From the NCBI GenBank assembly GCA_015180985.1, contig CP054185.1:2231225-2295224 (forward strand): 64,000 bases of DNA, in the 5' to 3' direction. The stretch is from Flammeovirgaceae bacterium (lineage in GTDB: Bacteria; Bacteroidota; Bacteroidia; Cytophagales; Cyclobacteriaceae). A program made the position numbers and the translations under genes. The notes below the pieces were generated by a model. That model worked only from the letters and a program-made list of their open reading frames with translations. It searched no databases and was not told the DNA's origin. Below are positions 36,533 through 43,938 of the stretch, piece by piece (within the stretch, counting starts at the first letter, position 1; each line of letters starts with the position of its first letter).

Positions 36533-38410
36533 TTAATGGCTGTTTAGGAAGAGGATTTTGCCGGTAAAGGTGCGGTTGCCGGCTTTAACCGAGTACACAT
36601 AAAAGCCCTGGGCATTGGCTTCGCCATCGGGCCTGCGGCCATCCCAGGTAATAGCATGAATACCCGGATTTAACTGATCGCCATAGGTAAATACAGGCTG
36701 GCCCATACTGTTGCGGATGACCAGGTTAACAGCATATTTTCTGCTGCCCGGGTTTTCAGGCAACCCGATGGAAAACGTTACCGGCTGCTTTAAGGCAAAC
36801 GGGTTCGGGTAGGGCTCCAGTACCTGTATTTCGTCCGGACCGATGCGCTCGCGGATGTCAACTCCGTAATAAATCTTGAATTGTTTAGACTGTGCGGGAC
36901 TAAACGCATACCGGTTGTCTTCGCGCATGTTGATGATGCGGTTAGTCTGTACATCATAGAGATACAACTCAAGATTGTTATTTCCGAAGTGTTGGTTATT
37001 CCACGACAACTCGGCATCATCGGGCCGGCTTACATCGGCATTGAAGCGCCACACATACTCCGGCTGCGGGTTAACAATGTCGGTAGCAAAGGCACCAAGC
37101 TGGTGCTCGGGGTGAGGGAAGTTAATCTCCACAAAATCGAACAGCGGTGGCGGGTTGAAGTCGTCTGTTTCATCGGCCTGCACGGAGGCTACCGGGTGCA
37201 TACCAAACTCGCTCAGTTGGTTGGTGAGATCGCCCTGGCTGATGGTAAGGCCTGCTTTCCAGTTAGGTTGACTGATATCCGTTACAAACTCCGGTTTTTC
37301 GCGACCACCGGGTGTGGTTTGCCCGAGGAACGGAATGGTAACGGTCTGGTTTCCGGTAACATTCACAAACGCCCCCTGGAAGGCCTCCAGTTGCGTAGCA
37401 TTTGTGTATCCACCGGATCCGTACACCTTTAACTGACCGAGCGCTGAGCCGTTATTACCGGTATAGGCTTTTACGTTATCCCAGTTGATGGGAACCGTAT
37501 ATGGGTTACCGATCAGGTTCCAGCCGTTGTGCAGGCTCATCTGGTAAAGGCTGCTCCGGTTGTTGTTCGGGGCCTGTTGTGAACCCATTTTAAGAACAAC
37601 ATTGCTTCGGTTAGCTGCCTGAATGATGAAATATCCTTTACCGCGATCGATGGTGTTAAAATCACCAGGCCCCTCTACATAACTCTGCGAACTCTCATAC
37701 CTGAAAATACGATACTTGGATTTATCAGCAGGACCAATATCCGTAAACACCTCAGCGATGGCACCACTAAGGGTATAAGGAATGCCAATGATGCGGTAGT
37801 TGGTCTGCTGGTTGCCATAAGAGAGTAGTGCTGCGGGTACTTTGGCATCCGGGTCCGTCATCCTGCCAAACAGTGTCCCGGTTGTAGGATGCCGCGCAAC
37901 ATTAGGCCTCGAATCAAATGCTTTCAGGTAATACTCAATACCCATATTGTCGTATTCGTCTGTGTTTAACGTGCTGAGATCCAACGTGAACGGGCCTACC
38001 CCGGTGAGTTGAGTAGAGTCGTATGTGCCGCCACCGGCAATGGGGCGGTGGTACATGTACACGCGGGGAGTACTTTCGGCATCCGTAGCATTTGCTGAAA
38101 GGGTACCGGTAATACCGCCAGATGATTTGGTAACCGTAACGGTTGGCGTACCGACAAATGCAGGCGGATTATTATCGATAGCCACATCAGAAAACATCAG
38201 GTCGGCTGCAACGGCAACCCCGCCACCGGAACTGTTGGCGGTTATACGGGGAAATATTAATGGTTGTCCGACTGCTCCAAACGAGGCTACCGCACCCGTT
38301 TGGAAGGTGCCTGTGCCTCCGGAGATGAAGGTTTGCATGGGTATTTGCACCTGCGCAAGTGCGTGCCACCCTCCGGCCAGGAAAATGAAAATAAGAATGA
38401 GGTTTCTCAT
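36533..38410 (-). CDS. Secreted surface protein with T9SS-type C-terminal domain
   Basis: 625 residues with a signal peptide (MRNLILIFIFLAGGWHALAQ). The middle part carries GWNLIGNPYTVPINW, a segment shared by many Bacteroidota T9SS clients, here WNLIGNPY as also seen in the adhesin at 3262. The C-terminus (YPNPFALKQPVTFSIGLPE, then IRNSMGQPV, GIHAITWDGR and QGFYVYSVKAG) is a FlgD-Ig/T9SS type A-like sorting domain. It is expected to be exported and attached at the surface. It starts 6 bp after the stop of the 864-residue fibre protein and is followed after 1 bp by the next gene, so it belongs to the same operon. Ligand unknown. Confidence 0.8.
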   Translation of the reverse strand: MRNLILIFIFLAGGWHALAQVQIPMQTFISGGTGTFQTGAVASFGAVGQPLIFPRITANSSGGGVAVAADLMFSDVAIDNNPPAFVGTPTVTVTKSSGGITGTLSANATDAESTPRVYMYHRPIAGGGTYDSTQLTGVGPFTLDLSTLNTDEYDNMGIEYYLKAFDSRPNVARHPTTGTLFGRMTDPDAKVPAALLSYGNQQTNYRIIGIPYTLSGAIAEVFTDIGPADKSKYRIFRYESSQSYVEGPGDFNTIDRGKGYFIIQAANRSNVVLKMGSQQAPNNNRSSLYQMSLHNGWNLIGNPYTVPINWDNVKAYTGNNGSALGQLKVYGSGGYTNATQLEAFQGAFVNVTGNQTVTIPFLGQTTPGGREKPEFVTDISQPNWKAGLTISQGDLTNQLSEFGMHPVASVQADETDDFNPPPLFDFVEINFPHPEHQLGAFATDIVNPQPEYVWRFNADVSRPDDAELSWNNQHFGNNNLELYLYDVQTNRIINMREDNRYAFSPAQSKQFKIYYGVDIRERIGPDEIQVLEPYPNPFALKQPVTFSIGLPENPGSRKYAVNLVIRNSMGQPVFTYGDQLNPGIHAITWDGRRPDGEANAQGFYVYSVKAGNRTFTGKILFLNSH

Positions 38411-38416
38411 GGCTTC

Positions 38417-41011
38417 TTATTCTTTACCTATTGAGGCGGTAGATGTGGTTCCTTCCTTGGGTTGCTGCGCCATTATCATTTTACGGAGTTCGGCCAGTTC
38501 AGCTTTCATGTCTGCAATGGCTGAATTCTGGTTGGTAATCAATGCCTGTTGTTCATGGATAGCTTTGATAAGTACAGGAACCAGTTTGGTATAGTCTAAA
38601 CTCCATAAATCATTAGTTTCATCAGAAGGTTTGTATACAACCTCCGGAATTAGTGGATAAACCTCCTGAGCAATTAAACCAACAGTCGCTGTGCCATCAA
38701 GCAGTTTTAATGAACCCGATTCAAAAGTTGAACTATGGTGAACATATTTTTTAGGGTTAAGCATCATAATTTCCTTTAAACCATAATTTAAAGGTTGTTG
38801 ATTGGTTTTTACTCTGTTATCAGAATAGGTTACCCATGAATTTGACCGTCCTCTTCCGCCAGCATCTGTTGCTGTATTAGGTAAATCAAGTTTAAATGTT
38901 GGCGTAGTTAGCCCTATACCTACTGTTCCCGTTGGGCTTATTACAAAACGATAGGCTCCACCTGTATTATCCCAGATTCCAAACGATCCAGCCCCCATGC
39001 TGGCACCAGTTCCGGTAGAACCAATGATATCATAAACCCTACCACCAACGTCAGGAGCTGAAAATCTAAGTGTAGCTCCCGCGTTGCCACTAGTAGATGT
39101 TAAAAGCAGGGGTGAAATTGACCAATCAGCACCCGCTACGTGTAGTTTACTTCCTGGGTTTGTGGTTCCTATGCCAACATTTCCGCTATTGTTAATAACC
39201 ATGCGCGGTGTTACGGTTGCAGAAGTCCCTGCGGACCCACTTGGGGCCGTATTAAATGAAAATCCTCCGGAAACCTCCTGATTAAAGGTGATGATCCCTC
39301 CAAAATTATTAGAATGGTATGTGTAACCTGAGCCCCAAAAAATATTAAACCCAACCATAGGGGCGTTGGCTACTAGGCAGACCGGATTTGAAGCGCCAAA
39401 TTTAGCAGTGGAAGCACCTACTGCAAAATTAACATCAAGGGGGAACTCAGGACTGGCTGTTCCAATACCCAGCCTTCCGTTACTGGTCAATCTCATTTTT
39501 TCACTGGTAGTGGAGAAGCCGGCTGTAGTTGTAGAAAATACTATCCGACCGGGCACGCTGGTGCCCGAAACAGTTCCGTCAACTTCAAACTGGATTCCGC
39601 TGCTGATGTTATAAGCTGATGTAGTTCTTCCTAAAGCGCCAACTCCGCCAAGGTAATCGCCATCAGTAACTGCGGTTGGCGTTGCTACGCTGCCTTTTGA
39701 CCGTAAAAATGTAATGCCCGGTCCGCGACTTGAGGTTCCCGAATGTCCTTCCATTGTCGCCACGGAAGTACCTGTAACATCTGCCGCAACATGCAGAAAG
39801 TTACCGGCTGTTGCCGGGCCTATGCCAAAGTTGGTACCATTCCAGGTGAGGGTAGAAGATGAACTCAGGGCGCTGGTGCCCGACCAGAACGCTACGCGGT
39901 TGGCTGCACCGCTGCCGGAAAGGGTAGAGCCCGCGGCTAATTTGGCTGCGGTAATAGCGCCATCGGCAATATCGGCCGTGGCTATTGTTCCATCAACAAT
40001 TTTGGCACTTGTTACAGAGTTATCTCCAAGTTTAGCCGTTGTAATCAGTCCATCAGCAAGATCAGTTGTAGCAATAGTGGCATCCACAATTTTAGCGCTG
40101 GTTACGGAGTTATCAGCAAGCAAGGTTGAAGTTACACCTCCGGTGGCAATACTGATTGTACCGGTGGTTGTAATTGGGCCTCCCGTAAGGCCGGTGCCAG
40201 TGGCCACGTTGGTAACTGTACCGCCTGCTGCCGGGGTTGTCCATGTGGGTACACCGCCTGTGGTGGTTAATACTTGCCCGTTAGTACCAGCAGCCAGTTT
40301 GGTTACGGCAATACCGGCTGCGGCATTGATATCGGCATTGGCGATTGTGCCGTCTGCAATTTTGGCTGCGGTAACGGAGTTGTCAGCCAAATCGTTCGTG
40401 GCTATTGTGCCATCAACAATTTTTGCCGAGGTTACGGAGTTATCCGCAAGATCAACCGTTGCCACGGAGCCATCAGTAATTTCTGATGAGCCCACTGCAC
40501 TTAATGTTGAAAGTGAACCAAGTCCCAGATTCGTTCTGGCGGCCGCAGCCGTGGTAGCACCGGTACCACCATTTGCTATGGCAAGGGTAGCGGAAAGGGC
40601 GTTTGCAGTTTGCGCCCTAAATGTGTAGGGTGTTGTAGTTAATGGAACACGGGGAGTTAACGTTACTCCATCAGCTTCAATCTCAACATAAAGTTGTTCA
40701 TTGAAAATACCTGCCGGAATAGGATCGTTGCCCGGTGAACCCGACCCAATAATGAATGAAAACATCCCCTTGTATGTAGTAACCGAGTTACCTGAGCCCG
40801 TACCCGTACTTGAATACACGGCAGTTCCTCCGGTTGGAACATTAAAGAGCCGGAATCTGACGAAGTGAGTCCCGTCATCAACCGGCTTACCGGCATCGGC
40901 CGGTGGGCTGGTTTTTACCAGAATTCCCTGGTAGGAGAGTGTACTAGGCACCTGCGCAATTGCTGCGGCTGTACCCACCATGATTAAAACCGAGAGTAGA
41001 ATTTTTTTCAT
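38417..41011 (-). CDS. Fibre-like secreted protein with C-terminal S74 intramolecular chaperone
   Basis: 864 residues with a signal peptide (MKKILLSVLIMVGTAAAIAQ). Residues 150-330 hold repeats of the DNSVTSAKIVDGTIATNDL type, alternating SAKI, DGTI and ADL units typical of trimeric fibre shafts. The tail contains a peptidase S74 chaperone domain beginning at Ser730 (SDNRVKTN, with Asp731 and Lys735). In phage tail spikes this domain drives trimer folding and then cuts itself off before the serine. A C-terminal coiled-coil (HEQQALITNQNSAIADMKAE) follows. It is the first gene of the minus-strand operon, and a C-rich hairpin (41040-41060) lies in its leader. A surface fibre is inferred; it is not a phage gene by context. 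Confidence 0.85.
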   Translation of the reverse strand: MKKILLSVLIMVGTAAAIAQVPSTLSYQGILVKTSPPADAGKPVDDGTHFVRFRLFNVPTGGTAVYSSTGTGSGNSVTTYKGMFSFIIGSGSPGNDPIPAGIFNEQLYVEIEADGVTLTPRVPLTTTPYTFRAQTANALSATLAIANGGTGATTAAAARTNLGLGSLSTLSAVGSSEITDGSVATVDLADNSVTSAKIVDGTIATNDLADNSVTAAKIADGTIANADINAAAGIAVTKLAAGTNGQVLTTTGGVPTWTTPAAGGTVTNVATGTGLTGGPITTTGTISIATGGVTSTLLADNSVTSAKIVDATIATTDLADGLITTAKLGDNSVTSAKIVDGTIATADIADGAITAAKLAAGSTLSGSGAANRVAFWSGTSALSSSSTLTWNGTNFGIGPATAGNFLHVAADVTGTSVATMEGHSGTSSRGPGITFLRSKGSVATPTAVTDGDYLGGVGALGRTTSAYNISSGIQFEVDGTVSGTSVPGRIVFSTTTAGFSTTSEKMRLTSNGRLGIGTASPEFPLDVNFAVGASTAKFGASNPVCLVANAPMVGFNIFWGSGYTYHSNNFGGIITFNQEVSGGFSFNTAPSGSAGTSATVTPRMVINNSGNVGIGTTNPGSKLHVAGADWSISPLLLTSTSGNAGATLRFSAPDVGGRVYDIIGSTGTGASMGAGSFGIWDNTGGAYRFVISPTGTVGIGLTTPTFKLDLPNTATDAGGRGRSNSWVTYSDNRVKTNQQPLNYGLKEIMMLNPKKYVHHSSTFESGSLKLLDGTATVGLIAQEVYPLIPEVVYKPSDETNDLWSLDYTKLVPVLIKAIHEQQALITNQNSAIADMKAELAELRKMIMAQQPKEGTTSTASIGKE

Positions 41012-41026
41012 AAGGTTGCTTGTTTT

Positions 41027-41063
41027 ACCTCACCCCCGGCCCCTCTCCAGCGGAGAGGGGAGG
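41027..41063. repeat. C-rich palindromic element, copy D (intergenic leader)
   Basis: It reads ACCTCACCCCCGG followed by a perfect 9-bp hairpin CCCCTCTCC-AGC-GGAGAGGGG (41040-41060). The same CTCACCCCC/GGAGAGGGG theme occurs in copy C inside metH. It lies 16 nt upstream of the 864-residue gene start and may affect its translation. Confidence 0.75.
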
Positions 41064-41280
41064 AAGCAAGTTTTGGTTAATGGTTGTGTTAATTCAGTTC
41101 TTTAATCCTTCTTTACTGGTTAAGGTAAGACTGGATTCAATTTCAAGATAGGTAAAATCCTTAAACCAAGCGAATCCCTGAAAAAGGGGATTTTGTCCGA
41201 ACCGGTTGTATATAAAATGTTCCATTCAGGCATTAAGTTAAGTTGGGCTTGTAACTCAGTTTAGAATCATTTTTAATATA

Positions 41281-42219
41281 CTAAAACCGAATAATCTTCC
41301 GTCCCTGGCTCTGATCCTGCAGGTTGACAAATTCGATCTTCTTCTGGCTGGCGTTTTTCCTGTATAAATGCAGCATAATACCGTCTTTTAGCCCCACCTC
41401 AGGCACCTGCATGTACTTGGCCCCGGCCCATTCCATCACCTTTATATATATGTCGCTGGCGGGCACTATCACATCGGCCCGGTCGGGGTTCATCTGCAAC
41501 TGGTAAATCCGGTCTTCAATGGAGTGCTTTTCTATCATTTTTTTAACCTCCTTCATTTTTTTCAGCGACATCAGCCGGTGGGGCTTTAACTGGGCAAGTT
41601 CATACAGCTTGCTGATGTTTCCGCCTGTACCAATGGCGGTTACTTTGCCGTAATCTTTATTTACGTTTTTCTTAACCCATTTTTCCATGTCATCCCACAT
41701 CAGCGGTGAATCATGATGTTCGAGGACCCGCACAGACCCAACTTTAAAGGAGCGTGTTTTTATTTTCTTTCCGTGGAAATACAGGTTTAGCTCGGTGCTT
41801 CCGCCACCTACATCTATATGCAGGTAGGAGGCATCCGACAGGTACGAGATGATGGCCTGGTTAATCAGGTCGGCCTCACGTTTGCCGTCAATAATATGGA
41901 TAGTCAGACCGATCTCCTTCTCCACCTCTTCAGCCAGTTGTTGGCCGTTTTCCGATTCGCGCATAGCCGAAGTGGCACACACCATGTAGTCGTCAACCTC
42001 GTACAGTTCAATCAGCATTTTAAAAACACGCATCAGCTTTTTGAATTTTTCAATGCTGCGGGGACTAATGCTGTTGCTGCTGAATACATCGTGGCCCAGG
42101 CGGAGGGGAAACCGGACGTACTCCATTTTTTTGAAGATAACATGCTTGCCGCGATCGAGAACCGATGAAACCTGGAAGCGGATGGCGTTCGAGCCGATGT
42201 CAACTGCAGCGAGTTTCAT
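41281..42219 (-). CDS. ppx: Ppx/GppA family exopolyphosphatase
   Basis: 312 residues of the ASKHA fold from ATG 42219 (MKLAAVDIGSNAIRF); an in-frame ATG at 42249 adds ten non-family residues. Phosphate loops are DIGSNAIRFQ, DVGGGSTELN (near 145) and AIGTGGNISK (near 200). Members hydrolyse the terminal phosphate of polyphosphate or of pppGpp. Which of the two cannot be decided from sequence, though nearby ppk1 and PPK2 genes favour polyphosphate. A TACCTTTA box at 42226-42233 (minus) is a weak promoter candidate and fits the shorter start. Confidence 0.88.
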   Translation of the reverse strand: MKLAAVDIGSNAIRFQVSSVLDRGKHVIFKKMEYVRFPLRLGHDVFSSNSISPRSIEKFKKLMRVFKMLIELYEVDDYMVCATSAMRESENGQQLAEEVEKEIGLTIHIIDGKREADLINQAIISYLSDASYLHIDVGGGSTELNLYFHGKKIKTRSFKVGSVRVLEHHDSPLMWDDMEKWVKKNVNKDYGKVTAIGTGGNISKLYELAQLKPHRLMSLKKMKEVKKMIEKHSIEDRIYQLQMNPDRADVIVPASDIYIKVMEWAGAKYMQVPEVGLKDGIMLHLYRKNASQKKIEFVNLQDQSQGRKIIRF

Positions 42220-42342
42220 TGGTTGTAAAGGTAGCGTGGTAACAGGCAACCTCCTAATAAATCCGGCTGCCCAATTAAGTTATGTTATCATGAAGCAAGG
42301 ATTATTTTTCTTTTTGTTGGTGATTGTGTTTCTTTGCGATTG

Positions 42343-42448
42343 CTTATCCAGAAAGACCGAGGGAATGGGCCCGTTGACGTCTTAGCATCCTGTCCGTAAG
42401 GGCGTTGTGCTAAATCCCAGTCTAGCCGATGCGCCAGATAAAGATAAG
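42343..42448 (+). promoter_or_regulatory. SAM-I (S-box) riboswitch controlling the metH/metF operon
   Basis: The element opens with CTTATC (42343-42348), which pairs exactly with GATAAG (42443-42448) as helix P1. Between them are the conserved GAGGGA, TGGGCCC, a variant of the TGAAACCC-GCAACC pattern, and GTGCTAAATCCC, all in S-box order. It binds S-adenosylmethionine. Downstream, CTCTC (42465-42469) could pair with GAGAG (42491-42495) directly before the metH ATG at 42498, suggesting control of translation initiation when SAM is bound. No U-tract terminator is visible, so translational control is inferred. Confidence 0.88.
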
Positions 42449-42497
42449 TAACCCACCCACCGGGCTCTCTGGATAATGGACAACGATTTGGAGAGTC

Positions 42498-43538
42498 ATG
42501 AAAATAAACGACATTTTAAAAGAGCGTATTCTGGTACTTGATGGGGCCATGGGCACCATGATTCAGCGCTATACGCTTGATGAACAGGATTTTCGGGGTG
42601 AGCGTTTTAAAGATCATGCTCATCCATTAAAAGGCAATAACGATCTGCTTTCGATTACCCGGCCTGATATTATTAAGGCTATTCATCGCCAATACCTTGA
42701 AGCCGGTGCCGATATTATTGAAACGAACACCTTCAGCAGCACCCGCGTTGCCCAGGCCGATTACCATCTGGAATCGCTGGCGTACGAACTGAATTTTCAG
42801 TCGGCAAAAATTGCCCGCGAAGTTGCTGATGAATTTAGCCGTGCAACCCCGGAAAAGCCACGCTTCGTTTCGGGAGCTCTCGGCCCTACAAATAAAACTG
42901 CCTCCATCTCACCCAATGTAAATGACCCGGGTTACCGCGCTATTACGTTTGATGAACTGGTTGAAGCGTATTATGAGCAAACAGCCGGACTTGTTGAAGG
43001 CGGTGTTGATTTGCTCTTGGTTGAAACGATTTTTGATACACTCAATGCCAAGGCAGCCTTGTTTGCCATTGAAAAGTATTTTGAGGAACACACCCCCCTC
43101 AATCCCCCCTTAAGGGGGGATGTGAACCCGTTACCTATTATGGTTTCGGGTACAATTACCGATGCAAGCGGGCGCACCCTGTCGGGGCAAACTACCGAAG
43201 CCTTTATGATTTCTGTTTCGCATGTTCCGTTATTAAGTATTGGACTCAATTGTGCGCTAGGCGCCAATCAGTTGCGCCCGTACCTGCAGGTGATGGCTAA
43301 AGAATCGGAAACATTTGTCAGCGCCTATCCGAATGCCGGCTTGCCGAATGAGTTTGGCCATTACGACCAGACTCCCGATGAGATGGCTTTGCAAATAGAA
43401 GAGTATCTGAAAGAAGGCCTTGTGAACATTGTGGGTGGCTGCTGTGGTACTACTCCGGATCACATCCGGAAAATTGCGGAGGTGGCTGCGCGCTATAGCC
43501 CACGCTCGGTCGATAGCCAGTTAGTCAGTAGTCGATAG
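42498..43538 (+). CDS. metH: Methionine synthase MetH, N-terminal homocysteine-binding half (split gene)
   Basis: 346 residues covering the zinc-dependent homocysteine S-methyltransferase barrel. Zinc ligands are Cys252 (GLNCALG), Cys315 and Cys316 (VGGCCGTTP). The domain ends at about residue 335, exactly where the second domain of single-chain MetH would follow. The stop lies in a GTCGATAG repeat, after which a four-helix-bundle gene intervenes before the rest of MetH (43935). Residues 199-209 ([11 protein letters not shown]) are encoded by palindromic copy B and have no counterpart in E. coli MetH as I know it. The gene is under a SAM-I riboswitch. Whether the halves assemble into an active enzyme is inferred from the intact key residues. 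Confidence 0.92.
   Translation: MKINDILKERILVLDGAMGTMIQRYTLDEQDFRGERFKDHAHPLKGNNDLLSITRPDIIKAIHRQYLEAGADIIETNTFSSTRVAQADYHLESLAYELNFQSAKIAREVADEFSRATPEKPRFVSGALGPTNKTASISPNVNDPGYRAITFDELVEAYYEQTAGLVEGGVDLLLVETIFDTLNAKAALFAIEKYFEEHTPLNPPLRGDVNPLPIMVSGTITDASGRTLSGQTTEAFMISVSHVPLLSIGLNCALGANQLRPYLQVMAKESETFVSAYPNAGLPNEFGHYDQTPDEMALQIEEYLKEGLVNIVGGCCGTTPDHIRKIAEVAARYSPRSVDSQLVSSR
43091..43123. repeat. C-rich palindromic element, copy B (in frame in metH, first half)
   Basis: A 33-bp element with core TCCCCCC-TTAA-GGGGGGA (perfect 7-bp stem, 4-nt loop), matching copy A at 31 of 33 positions in the same orientation relative to the + strand. It adds the peptide [11 protein letters not shown] to MetH without breaking the frame. 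Confidence 0.85.
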
Positions 43539-43557
43539 TTTGGTAAACGCTAAATTC

Positions 43558-43911
43558 ATGGCATTTAAGTTTGAGAGGTTGAAAGTATGGCAAATGGCAA
43601 TTGATTTGTCAGGTGAGATTCATGAGTTAACTAAAAAGTTTCCTAAGAAGGAATTGTTTGTACTGACTTCTCAGATTCAGCGCGCGTCAGACTCAGTTGC
43701 ATTGAATATTGCCGAAGGTTCGACTGGTCAGTCAAATCCGGAGTTTAGAAGGTTTCTTTCCATTGCACTACGGTCGGCAATTGAAGTAGTGTGCTGTTTT
43801 TATCTCGCCAAAAGGAGAAAATTGGTGGATGATTCAGAATTCAATTACTTCTATGATAAGTTGACTGAGCTAATAAAAGGTATTCAGGCATTAAAAAATT
43901 CAATTAAGTAG
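43558..43911 (+). CDS. Four-helix-bundle protein (S23/IVS family)
   Basis: 117 residues from ATG 43558; a TTG at 43540 would lie in the repeat. All-helical, with the family signature QIQRASDSVALNIAEGS and a preceding FERLKVWQMAIDLSGEIHEL. This family was first found in ORFs inside intervening sequences of bacterial 23S rRNA and also includes accessory proteins of diversity-generating retroelements. The bundle forms pentamers and may bind nucleic acid; no enzyme activity is known. Base composition is more AT-rich than that of the MetH halves on either side. It sits between inverted repeats and has no link to methionine synthesis. No reverse transcriptase is nearby, so a DGR role is unlikely. 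Confidence 0.88.
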   Translation: MAFKFERLKVWQMAIDLSGEIHELTKKFPKKELFVLTSQIQRASDSVALNIAEGSTGQSNPEFRRFLSIALRSAIEVVCCFYLAKRRKLVDDSEFNYFYDKLTELIKGIQALKNSIK

Positions 43912-43918
43912 GATGACG

Positions 43919-43938
43919 CCATGGACTGAGGTCCATGG
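43919..43938. repeat. Perfect hairpin covering the first start codon of the MetH C-terminal half
   Basis: CCATGGAC (43919-43926) pairs exactly with GTCCATGG (43931-43938) across the loop TGAG. Each arm holds an ATG; the one at 43935 is in frame with MetH, so this start would be occluded in the folded RNA. The next in-frame ATG is at 43950. Confidence 0.75.

Noticed and set aside
39714-40628. 304-codon + strand frame
   Set aside because: It is antisense to the repeat region of the S74 fibre gene; the low-complexity repeats keep the frame open.
38417-41011. Phage tail-fibre gene marking a prophage
   Set aside because: It has a signal peptide and lies in an operon of exported proteins with no other phage genes, so a cellular surface protein is more likely.
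42290-42385. 31-codon + strand frame with a lipoprotein-like start before metH
   Set aside because: It overlaps the SAM-I riboswitch, whose conserved bases explain the sequence; the hydrophobic start is chance.
43558-43911. Diversity-generating retroelement accessory gene
   Set aside because: The four-helix-bundle family includes Avd, but there is no reverse transcriptase, template repeat or variable repeat nearby.
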